A stretch of DNA of 64,000 nucleotides from the NCBI GenBank assembly GCA_036743055.1, contig DAINQE010000008.1, positions 1 to 64,000 on the forward strand, written 5' to 3'. This document shows positions 1-6,891 of this stretch, piece after piece. The notes below the pieces were generated by a model, which was given only the letters and a program-made list of their open reading frames with translations, searched no databases and had not been told where the DNA came from. Position numbers and translations under genes: made by a program. Numbering within the stretch: the first letter of the stretch is position 1; each line of letters starts with the position of its first letter. Origin of the DNA: Sabulitectum sp036743055 (GTDB taxonomy: Bacteria > Fermentibacterota > Fermentibacteria > Fermentibacterales > JCC-6).

Positions 1-521
1 GTGAGGTCACCGTTCCCGTCGGGAAGGACCTCCAGTCTCTGGGCCACATAAGCGCTGTCGTCGGCACCCCTGAGGTTCATCGGGGGATTGTTGAAGAAGG
101 GGGTGAGAAGCCCCAGCCATTCGCCATCGGTGCTGAAACCGTGAAGACCTCCGCTCCAGGGGGACTCCACCACTACCCTGCCGTCGCCGAGAACGGTCAT
201 GTCCAGGGGATTGAGCAGTTCTCCCGGGCCGCTGCCGCTGCTGGAGATGCTTCCGATGAACTCGCCTTCCCTGGAGTAAACCCTGACCCTGCATGCGGAC
301 CGGTCCAGCACAAGGATGTTGCCCTGAAGGTCGTGGTCGATGCTCTGCACCGCCCCGAGAACGTAGTTGCTGTCGCCCAGCTCCACCCCGATGGTGCCGG
401 TAATGCTCAGCTGTACCCTTTCTTCACCCTGGGTGGACGCCGTTTCTTCAGAAGGGGAATCCGTACTCCCGCAGGATGCGGCCAGGATCATCACGGCGGT
501 GATGTAAAGTGCCTTCTTCAT
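1..521 (-). CDS. Putative lipoprotein with beta-propeller-like repeats (3' end outside window)
   Basis: Partial gene: it starts at ATG 521 and runs off the left edge, so only about 173 residues are visible. The start is set by GGAGGAG just upstream; an in-frame ATG at 533 lies before that ribosome site and is less likely. The N-terminus is a lipoprotein signal (charged MKK, hydrophobic stretch, lipobox LAASC followed by GSTDS), predicting export and lipid anchoring. The mature part contains strand-like segments such as NILVLDRSACRVRVYSREGEF and a GPGELLNP stretch, which resemble 6-bladed beta-propeller (NHL-like) lipoproteins. It is transcribed divergently from the ABC exporter. The propeller assignment is inference from repeat style; no ligand can be named. 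Confidence 0.75.
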   Translation of the reverse strand, partial: MKKALYITAVMILAASCGSTDSPSEETASTQGEERVQLSITGTIGVELGDSNYVLGAVQSIDHDLQGNILVLDRSACRVRVYSREGEFIGSISSSGSGPGELLNPLDMTVLGDGRVVVESPWSGGLHGFSTDGEWLGLLTPFFNNPPMNLRGADDSAYVAQRLEVLPDGNGDL

Positions 522-577
522 CTGCTCCTCCATTTTCGGTTTTTCGTAAGGACTGTCGGTGCCAGTCATCAGTTACA

Positions 578-605
578 AGTATAGGGAGCCTTTTCACTTT
601 GTAAA
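578..605 (-). promoter_or_regulatory. Predicted sigma70-type promoter of the lipoprotein gene
   Basis: On the minus strand TTTACA (605-600) is followed by 16 nt and TATACT (583-578). It lies 57 nt upstream of the lipoprotein ATG and is the best hexamer pair in the divergent intergenic region. Confidence 0.45.
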
Positions 606-611
606 GCTGAT

Positions 612-641
612 TTGCTTTATCGTGCCCGTGCTTCGTATATA
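612..641 (+). promoter_or_regulatory. Possible promoter of the first ABC exporter
   Basis: TTGCTT (612-617), 18 nt, TATATA (636-641), 22 nt before the TTG start at 664. It is back to back with the lipoprotein promoter. Spacing is slightly long, so this is tentative. Confidence 0.35.
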
Positions 642-663
642 TCATCCAAGCAATGGAGGAACC

Positions 664-1614
664 TTGTCTGAACACTGCATCAATGTGAACGGTCTGGTAA
701 AGACATACGGCGACCTTACCGCCGTGAACCGGATCTCTTTCCAGGTGAACCACGGGGAGATCCTGGGGATCCTGGGGCCCAACGGATCAGGAAAGACCAC
801 TACGATCAAGTCCATACTGGGGCTGATCAGATTCGACGAAGGGTCGATATCGGTCCACGGCTTGGATGCGGTGAGGAATCGGCGGAAGCTGCTGGAAAGA
901 ACCGGCGCTGTGCTGGAGGGAGCCCGGAACACCTACTGGTATCTCTCCCCCAGGGAAAACCTTGCCTACTTCGCCGGTTCCAGGGGGGTTTCATCCGGAG
1001 AGGCGACGGAAAGGGCGGATAAGCTCCTGAAGAGCCTGGACCTCTGGGATGTGGCCGACAAGGAGATGAGGCAGTTCTCGGCGGGAATGAAACAGAAGTG
1101 CGCCATTGCCTGCGCCTTCATTCACGACCCTGACCTTCTCCTTCTCGACGAACCTACCCTGGGACTGGACGTAGCCATCAGCCGGCAGCTGAGAGCCTGG
1201 CTAAGGGAGATGGTGAACGAGAGCGGAAAGACCATCCTCATAACCTCCCACAACATGGACTTCATAGAATCGGTCTGCGACAGGGTGCTGGTGATGAGGA
1301 AGGGCGAGATAGTCTCCCACGAGACAGTAGCCTCCCTGAAGAAGAAGTTTGCGGGGAAGTACTTCAGCATCACTCTGAAGAACAGCCCCACAGATGCGCT
1401 TATCTCCCATCTCTCTGAGCTGGGCGGCCTCAGTACGGAAGGGAACAGACTCACACTGGAACTCGCTTCCCTGGACCATCTGGGTTCCATGGTGAAAGCA
1501 CTGGATGACTCAAGGTGCGGAATTGAGGACTTCAGAACGGTGGAGAACGACCTGGAGGACATCTTCCTGAACATTATCGGCGATGGGGAAGGAAACCATG
1601 AGCAAAACTCTTAA
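664..1614 (+). CDS. ABC transporter ATP-binding protein (ABC-2 exporter type)
   Basis: ATPase subunit of an ABC-2-type exporter, acting on the inner face of the cytoplasmic membrane with the permease that follows. Visible motifs are Walker A GPNGSGKTT, a variant signature QFSAGMKQK (in place of LSGGQ), and Walker B LLLLDEPTLGLD with a following H-loop (ILITSHN). The C-terminal roughly 80 residues after the nucleotide-binding domain match the extra tail of NatA/CcmA-like subunits. I chose TTG 664 because GGAGGA (655-660) precedes it; upstream in-frame codons to 559 have no ribosome site and encode unrelated sequence. The product is 316 residues. It overlaps the permease start by 17 nt, indicating translational coupling. 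The substrate is unknown (drug, Na+ or polysaccharide are all possible for the family). Confidence 0.88.
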   Translation: MSEHCINVNGLVKTYGDLTAVNRISFQVNHGEILGILGPNGSGKTTTIKSILGLIRFDEGSISVHGLDAVRNRRKLLERTGAVLEGARNTYWYLSPRENLAYFAGSRGVSSGEATERADKLLKSLDLWDVADKEMRQFSAGMKQKCAIACAFIHDPDLLLLDEPTLGLDVAISRQLRAWLREMVNESGKTILITSHNMDFIESVCDRVLVMRKGEIVSHETVASLKKKFAGKYFSITLKNSPTDALISHLSELGGLSTEGNRLTLELASLDHLGSMVKALDDSRCGIEDFRTVENDLEDIFLNIIGDGEGNHEQNS

Positions 1615-2365
1615 CCTCGCCCTGGCCGAAGCAAAACTGGTGTTCTGGAGCATGAAACGCTACATGCTGGACACCCTGGCGGCAATAGGGATCATGTTCC
1701 TGATATTCATGGGGATGTTCTGGGGAGTCAAGACCATAGGTGGAAGCGGTGTAACCGGCGAGTCACTGGACGACATGCTGGTGGGCTATGTGCTGTGGAT
1801 GAGCGCCATGTTCTGCATGCAGAGCACCGGCTCTGAGATAACCACCGAATCCCAGCGCGGAACCCTGGAGCAGCTCTATCTCTCCCCGCTTGGAGCCCAC
1901 AGGGTGCTTTTCTTCAGGGCGCTGATGAACATGGTGTTCAACTTTTTCTTCGTCACGGTGCTTCTCTACCTGTCCATGGCGGCAACGGGAAGGTGGCTCT
2001 CGGTAAACCTGCCCTTCCTCTACGCAATGGTGCTGCTCTCAACGCTCTCCCTGGTGGGGATAAGCTTCATGCTGGGGGGAATAAGCCTGATCCATAAACG
2101 GATACAGGCCCTGGGGGGCATACTCTCCTTCGGCCTTATAGGGCTCATGCTTCTGCCCACATACCCCATGAACGCCTGTTCGTTCCTGCCCTTCATCGCC
2201 GGAGCGGCGCTGGTGCGCAACACAATCGTCAGCGGCGACTCATACCCCCTCTGGTGGTACGGCTTCGTGGCCGCCAACAGCGCTTTCTACCTTCTTGCAG
2301 GTCTCATGATCTTCAAGGTGTTCGAAAGAAGGGCCATGAAGCTGAACAAGATGGGGCAGTACTGA
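1598..2365 (+). CDS. ABC-2 type transporter permease
   Basis: Integral membrane partner of the preceding ATPase. It has about six hydrophobic segments, including one near the N-terminus (LAAIGIMFLIFMGMFWGV) and a C-terminal one (AFYLLAGLMIFKVFERR). The conserved ABC-2 feature TESQRGTLEQLYLSPL, the cytoplasmic coupling region, is clear around residues 85-100. ATG 1598 is preferred over ATG 1583 because GGGGAAGGA sits just before it. It overlaps the ATPase gene by 17 nt, so the two form an operon. A single permease of 255 residues implies a homodimer. No substrate can be inferred. Confidence 0.85.
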   Translation: MSKTLNLALAEAKLVFWSMKRYMLDTLAAIGIMFLIFMGMFWGVKTIGGSGVTGESLDDMLVGYVLWMSAMFCMQSTGSEITTESQRGTLEQLYLSPLGAHRVLFFRALMNMVFNFFFVTVLLYLSMAATGRWLSVNLPFLYAMVLLSTLSLVGISFMLGGISLIHKRIQALGGILSFGLIGLMLLPTYPMNACSFLPFIAGAALVRNTIVSGDSYPLWWYGFVAANSAFYLLAGLMIFKVFERRAMKLNKMGQY

Positions 2366-2375
2366 CCGGCCCGGC

Positions 2376-2645
2376 CTACATGGACTGCATGAAGAACAGC
2401 AGTACTATCACGGCCAGGAAAACACCAATGGCGCCCAGGACCGAGAACAGCCTCTTCCTTTTCACCGCCGACTGGAACTCCTCGGGGAACTCCGAAAGGG
2501 GGATCTTCCCGCAGCTGGTGCAGTTGTAGGAAGCTGCGGCGTTGGCAATGAGCAGGCCAACCAGACCGGCAGACCTTCCCACGGCTGCTGAGGTGGAAGA
2601 TCTGGTAACATTGTTCTGATTGCATCTGGGACAGAGCTGTTCCAC
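2376..2645 (-). CDS. Small zinc-ribbon, single-TM membrane protein
   Basis: Hypothetical protein of 89 residues. GTG 2645 is chosen because AAAGGAG lies 7 nt upstream; the open frame continues upstream to 2750 but without a ribosome site. Two Cys pairs, CPRC near residue 5 and CTSC near residue 43, look like the knuckles of one zinc ribbon, separated by a small-residue segment (AGLVGLLIANAAAS). The C-terminus is one membrane helix (FSVLGAIGVFLAVIVLLFFM). This layout occurs in many bacterial zinc-ribbon membrane proteins of unknown role. It is convergent with the ABC exporter and follows the VIT/vWA gene on the same strand. Confidence 0.6.
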   Translation of the reverse strand: MEQLCPRCNQNNVTRSSTSAAVGRSAGLVGLLIANAAASYNCTSCGKIPLSEFPEEFQSAVKRKRLFSVLGAIGVFLAVIVLLFFMQSM

Positions 2646-2809
2646 TGTGACGCTCCTTTCGATGTTCTGGTGAAAACACGAATATAAGCCAGGGAAGATC
2701 GCCGGGCAGCCGTTCGAAAAGCTCATTCTTTCCCTCGCTGAAGGAAACATTCCGGCATTTCTTTCCTTGACAGAAGGACAGTTCCCGGCTGTTCAGTCTT
2801 CGAAGACGG

Positions 2810-2840
2810 AACCGGGGGCGGCTGAGCGCCTCCCCCGGTT
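2810..2840 (-). terminator. Hairpin downstream of the VIT/vWA gene
   Basis: AACCGGGGG (2810-2818) pairs with CCCCCGGTT (2832-2840) across a 13-nt loop that itself holds GGC/GCC. It starts 18 nt past the stop at 2858. No U-tract follows on the minus strand, so termination is uncertain. Confidence 0.4.
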
Positions 2841-2857
2841 GTCGGTTGCATCTCTCG

Positions 2858-5322
2858 TCAGATGTTTATGGTGACCGTGGTCCGGCCGGCTGAGGCACCG
2901 GCTATGGAAGTGCCGGTGAGAAGGTCTTCCAGCAGCTCTATCACCTCGTCGACCTCAACGGTGTCCTCCTCCACGGTAACGGCGGTGATCCTGCCGCTTC
3001 CGTCCAGGGTGAGAACGAGCTTGATCGTGCCTGGTTCCAGAGCGTCACTCTGCTCGTTCAGGGCGTCGATAGCTTCAAGGATAACCTCCCTGAACTCCGA
3101 GGGCCTTGCGCCGAGGTAGTCGCTTATTCCACCCAGCGAAGCGGCATACACCGGCTCGCTGTAGTAGAAGTCATCGCCGTCCCGAAGCTCCTGTTCCTCG
3201 CAGCAGGCAGTGGTGGCGTTAAGGGAGATGCCGCTGCCGCCTCCGCCGTATCCAGCGGGAGCAGGGGCGATGCTCCGGCTCACCGTTCCGGCGCCGTAGG
3301 ACTGGTGCACCGCTCCGCCGAAAATGCCGGTGTAGCTCACGCCCTCGGGCATGTTAACCGGGATGCCGATGGTTTCCGGAGCGCTTCCGTCCGTCCTCAC
3401 ATAGCTGTCCACGGCGACGAAGGCGGTGTATTCCGAAAGTACGGCGTAGTCCAGGGATGTGCCGATGATCTGCTCCACGAGACCGTCCGAGGGCTTTCCG
3501 CTGTAGGGAGCGTCCAGCATCAGTCTATTGAGGTGGTGGATCTTGCTCCTGGCCCAGAGCCTGTCTGCGGCCTCGGTCCCGCCCCTGGAGACAAGGCGCA
3601 CGCTCATGGTCTGCTCCCAGGGTCTTCCCCCCACCGTTCCGGTAATGGTGATCTCGTCGCGGCCGGGCTCGTCGTAGCGGCCAACCACCACCATGGGCTC
3701 GCCGTCGTAGAGGTCCCGTATCTCCCTGGGGTAAACATCGGTAACTTCAAGGTTCCCCCAGTCGATCTCGATGTTCACCAGGTAGGGGTTGTTGATCTTG
3801 TCGTAGATATCCTCCACAGCGGTCTTCGGGTCCTGATCGAGGCCCACATAGGTGGCGTAGCCCCTGCCTTCCTCCGCAAGCCCCTCGATGAGATAGCGGT
3901 TCACGCTGGAGCCAACTCCTATGCTGAAGAGCCTCATGTTCTCGCCCAGGGTGGTCCTAAGCTCCGAGAGTATCTCCGTTTCGTTGCCTATGTAGCCGTC
4001 GGTGAGGAAAATGATGTATCGCATTCTCTCAGGGTCCTCGGGGTAGCCCACGCAGGCCCTAACCCCCTCTATCATCATGGTTCCGCCCATGCCGTACATC
4101 GCGTCTATGTACTCTATGCCCCTCTGAACGTTCCTGGGGGTGTTCTCCAGGGGATGGCTGCTGAGGGCGCTTGCCGTTTCCGAGAACCTCATTATCTGGA
4201 AGGAATCCCCGGGGTTCATACCGGCAACGAACTGCCTTACGGTCTCCTTGGCCACCTCCATGGGCTGACCGCTCATGGAGCCGGAGTTGTCCACCACGAA
4301 GAATATCTCCTTCGGGGCGATGTCGTCGGGGTCCACTTCGGCGTCGGGTTCCAGCATCAGCATGAAGTGGCCGCCCAGGTCGCCGTAGTGGGATATCACG
4401 CCGGCGCCAATGGCGTCGCCTGCGGTACGGTAGCTGAACACGAAGTCCCTGTTGGGTATCTCGTTCTCACGGCTAAGTTCGACCTGGAGAATTCCGTCGC
4501 CATCTATCCTGGTGCTAATTGCGTGATTCTCGCAGTCGAACTCCCTCACAGGGAAACCGGGGTTGACTTCCAGGGAGAGCTCTATGTCATACCCGCTCCT
4601 GGTTCCCTCGGGAACGATGGCCGGGGAGATTCGGTCCGCGTCCTCCACCCCTCCGGGGATGAACCTGGGGCCCACCACCATGGGGTATACGACTTCCCAG
4701 GTGCCGTCGTTGTACGCCACCGGCGCGGCATACCTGATCTCTATCACGATGCTGTCCCCGGGGAGGATGTTGCCCACGGTCTGGGTGAAGATGTTTGGTC
4801 TCTCCTGCTCCAGGAGGGCAGCGGTCCTGCCCTCGCTTATGGCCTCCTCGTAGATCCTCACCGCCTCCTGGCGCTCCTTTATCTCCCCCTGTATCAGCCT
4901 GTCCCCTATGGTCATGTTCATGCTGTACACCGCTCCGCTCTCCGGCAGCGGGAACACNNNNNNNNNNNNNNNNNNNNNNNNNNNNNNNNNNNNNNNNNNN
5001 NNNNNNNNNNNNNNNNNNNNNNNNNNNNNNNNNNNNNNNNNNNNNNNNNNNNNNNNNCCCCTATGGTCATGTTCATGCTGTACACCGCTCCGCTCTCCGG
5101 CAGCGGGAACACATAGACAGCCTCGATCACTTCGTCGTAGGGGTTACCGTACACCTGGCGCACCGTGGCCAGCTGAATGGATCCCTCCACGGTGATCTCC
5201 GCCTCGGTGTGCTCCAGGGGAAGGTCTCCGACTATTCCGTCCTCCCCCATGACCACCATCCTGGAGTAGTCCTGTTCAGGGGCCGCCGCCAGCACCGCGG
5301 CTATCATCAGCAATCCGGTCAT
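2858..5322 (-). CDS. VIT domain and von Willebrand factor A domain protein (interrupted by assembly gap)
   Basis: Exported or surface adhesion-type protein of 769 residues once the gap artefact is removed (210 nt from ATG 5322 to 5113 joined to 2,100 nt from 4957 to 2858). AAAGGAG precedes ATG 5322, and a short signal-like N-terminus (MTGLLMIAAVLAAAPEQ) follows. Residues about 20-150 are a VIT (vault/inter-alpha-trypsin) domain. About 285-465 is a vWA domain with an intact MIDAS motif, VVDNSGSMSG near residue 290, and a later LTDGYIGNE. The last 75 residues resemble the AgmX/PglI or TonB-like C-terminal fold (LEPGTIKLVLTLDGSGRI). VIT-vWA proteins are usually metal-dependent adhesion or assembly factors; the role here is unknown. 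With the Ns left in place the frame is broken. Confidence 0.85.
4903..5112. repeat. 55-bp exact duplication flanking a 100-N scaffold gap
   Basis: Bases 4903-4957 are identical to 5058-5112 (55 nt), with Ns at 4958-5057 between them. Keeping one copy and dropping the Ns joins the two halves of the VIT/vWA frame with no residue lost or gained, at VFPLPESGAVYSMNMTIG. Exactly 55 nt is a common k-mer length in de Bruijn assemblers, so the two contigs most likely overlap and were not merged. Confidence 0.93.
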
Positions 5323-5424
5323 CTCTCTCTCCTTTCCTTTCAGGAATGATCCATGGTTTCGTTCATGGTACACCGCCGGGGGATGTATATTCCACGGACT
5401 TATCGAAATGCACGGAGGAACTGA

Positions 5425-6270
5425 ATGGCCGGAAGAGTACCGTCCGTGTTGCTGCTGCTGGTAACAGCGGTTATCTGGGGCTTCGCTTTCACAGCCCAGA
5501 GGGCCGGTATGGACCATCTGGGCCCGCTGGCCTTCAACGGCATCCGCTTCGCGCTGGGAGCCCTTGTGCTCCTGCCGGCCTTCCGCAGACATATTTCCAT
5601 CGGTCTCGTTCCAGGGGCGGTTGCCGCCGGAACGGTGCTCTTCGCAGGCGCCGCACTTCAGCAGTGGGGGATCGTTTACACCACCGCAGGGAAGGCAGGG
5701 TTCATAACCGGGCTCTACATGGTCTTCGTGCCCCTGCTGGGAATTGTCACCGGTCACAGGGAGAACCGGTACGTCTGGGCGGGGGTATGCCTCTCCCTCA
5801 CCGGCCTCTGGCTGCTGAGCTTCTACCGGGGTTTCCAGGGGGTCAATCCGGGGGATCTTCTGGTGCTTGCAGGAGCGTTCATGTGGGCGGTTCATGTGAG
5901 GCTCATCGGCATGTATGCCGCCGTTTTTCACCCCGGCGGGTTCGCCGCCGTTCAGTTCGCCTGGGTTGCACTTCTGAGCCTGGCAGGAGCGCTTCTCCTT
6001 GGGGAGGGTTTCTCCGGGGCTCCGGAAGCCTGGCTTCCCCTGGCCTACAGCGGTGTTCTCTCGGTGGGTGTGGCCTTCACCATCCAGGTTTTCGCCCAGA
6101 GGGACGTCAAACCCGCACCGGCTGCTCTGATAATGAGCCTTGAGGCCGCCTTCGCGGCTCTGGGAGGGTGGCTGTTCCTGGGAGAGACCATGGCCTCCAG
6201 GGAAACGGCGGGAGCCCTGCTGATGTTCATGGGCATGGGGATCTCCCAGCTTCGATCCCGGGGAAGGTGA
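5425..6270 (+). CDS. DMT-superfamily EamA transporter
   Basis: Inner-membrane metabolite exporter or permease of 281 residues, the usual length for the RhaT/EamA family. Ten hydrophobic segments can be read, arranged as two EamA repeats (roughly residues 5-130 and 145-275). Typical features are VTAVIWGFAFTAQRAG at the start and SLEAAFAALGGWLFLGE in the second repeat. ATG 5425 has GGAGG 6 nt upstream. The gene stands alone, divergent from the VIT/vWA gene and upstream of the feo operon. Its substrate cannot be deduced. Confidence 0.88.
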   Translation: MAGRVPSVLLLLVTAVIWGFAFTAQRAGMDHLGPLAFNGIRFALGALVLLPAFRRHISIGLVPGAVAAGTVLFAGAALQQWGIVYTTAGKAGFITGLYMVFVPLLGIVTGHRENRYVWAGVCLSLTGLWLLSFYRGFQGVNPGDLLVLAGAFMWAVHVRLIGMYAAVFHPGGFAAVQFAWVALLSLAGALLLGEGFSGAPEAWLPLAYSGVLSVGVAFTIQVFAQRDVKPAPAALIMSLEAAFAALGGWLFLGETMASRETAGALLMFMGMGISQLRSRGR

Positions 6271-6283
6271 AATACCTGAGGGG

Positions 6284-6311
6284 TTGACATTTTTCGGTTC
6301 CATATTAATTT
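6284..6311 (+). promoter_or_regulatory. Predicted promoter of the feo operon
   Basis: TTGACA (6284-6289), 16 nt, TAATTT (6306-6311), 27 nt upstream of the first feoA. The -10 hexamer overlaps the palindrome at 6309-6324, as expected for repression by a DNA-bound metalloregulator. Confidence 0.65.
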
Positions 6312-6324
6312 AGTCGTGTCTAAA
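6309..6324. promoter_or_regulatory. Metalloregulator-like operator upstream of feoA (copy 1)
   Basis: Perfect inverted repeat TTTAG-TCGTGT-CTAAA covering the end of the -10 element. The same arms and spacing recur at 6631-6646. This form resembles DtxR/IdeR/MntR-family sites (TTAG-N6-CTAA), which commonly control feo genes with Fe(II) or Mn(II) as co-repressor. No regulator of that family is encoded in this window. Confidence 0.6.
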
Positions 6325-6337
6325 AACGGGAGGCGCT

Positions 6338-6610
6338 ATGTTCGGTTTTTGCAGACGGGGCAGGAAATGCGCGAGCGCTTGCCTCTCCCTGGCGGACATT
6401 CCCCGGGGCGGAACCGCCAGGATAACGGCTTTCTCCGGGGGCCGGGGCATCCGTGAGAGGATGACCTCCATGGGCCTTTTCCCGGGAACCGTGGTCACCG
6501 TGGTGCATACCCACGGAGAGAACGGGATGATACTGGTTTCCGCCGGTTCTTCCCGGTTCATGGTCGATCCCTGTATGGCCGCCAGGGTTCAGGTGGAGAG
6601 AACAGCGTAA
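6338..6610 (+). CDS. feoA: FeoA-domain ferrous iron transport protein (first copy)
   Basis: Small cytosolic SH3-like protein of 90 residues that assists FeoB. The FeoA core is clear: SLADIPRGGTARITAF, then RERMTSMGLFPGTVVTVVH and a final ARVQVE strand. It has an N-terminal extension of about 15 residues with three Cys (FCRRGRKCASAC), which is not typical of FeoA. GGGAGG precedes ATG 6338. It opens the feoA-feoA-feoB-feoC-like operon and has an operator directly upstream. Confidence 0.88.
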   Translation: MFGFCRRGRKCASACLSLADIPRGGTARITAFSGGRGIRERMTSMGLFPGTVVTVVHTHGENGMILVSAGSSRFMVDPCMAARVQVERTA

Positions 6611-6629
6611 TTACTTTTTTTGCCATAAC

Positions 6630-6647
6630 ATTTAGATGTATCTAAAT
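6630..6647. promoter_or_regulatory. Metalloregulator-like operator between the two feoA genes (copy 2)
   Basis: Perfect palindrome ATTTAGAT-GT-ATCTAAAT lying between the first feoA stop and the ribosome site of the second feoA. Its TTTAG-N6-CTAAA core matches copy 1. It suggests a second, internal control point, although no convincing -35/-10 pair is visible here. Confidence 0.6.
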
Positions 6648-6659
6648 TCGGGAGGCCCG

Positions 6660-6890
6660 ATGAAGCTGGCAGAGATGAAAAAGGGTGACACTGGAGTGGT
6701 CACAGGCTACGAGAAGGGCGAGAGGGTTTACCGGCAGAAGCTCCTTCGAATGGGGCTTGTGAAAGGCTGCGTCTTCACCGTTACCAGGGTGGCCCCACTG
6801 GGTGACCCCGTTGAGATATCGGTGGATTCCCACAGACTGACCCTGAGGAAGAACGAAGCCCAGGTGCTAGACGTGGAAAGGCGAAGCTGA
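6660..6890 (+). CDS. feoA: FeoA-domain ferrous iron transport protein (second copy)
   Basis: Second FeoA-type protein, 76 residues: KLAEMKKGDTGVVTGYEKG, then KLLRMGLVKGCVFTVTRVAP, GDPVEISVDSHRLTLRKNEA and a C-terminal VLDVE strand, the standard FeoA pattern. ATG 6660 follows GGGAGG by 4 nt. An in-frame ATG at 6636 falls inside the operator and is rejected. The stop is one base from the feoB start, so the two are coupled. Tandem FeoA proteins ahead of FeoB are known in anaerobes. Confidence 0.9.
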   Translation: MKLAEMKKGDTGVVTGYEKGERVYRQKLLRMGLVKGCVFTVTRVAPLGDPVEISVDSHRLTLRKNEAQVLDVERRS

Positions 6891-6891
6891 A

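Noticed and set aside
2287..2679. 130-codon minus-strand frame overlapping the zinc-ribbon gene
   Set aside because: The alternative frame 2376-2645 has paired Cys motifs, a membrane helix and a ribosome site; this one has none.
3305..5116. 603-codon open frame on the plus strand opposite the VIT/vWA gene
   Set aside because: It has no homologous motifs, is His/Val-rich as expected for an antisense shadow of a GC-rich gene, and reads through the N gap. The minus-strand frame carries clear VIT and vWA motifs.
4918..6303. 461-codon minus-strand frame spanning the gap and the DMT transporter
   Set aside because: Only its middle part (5113-5322) is the true N-terminus of the VIT/vWA protein. 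The rest is antisense to the transporter or out of frame past the Ns.
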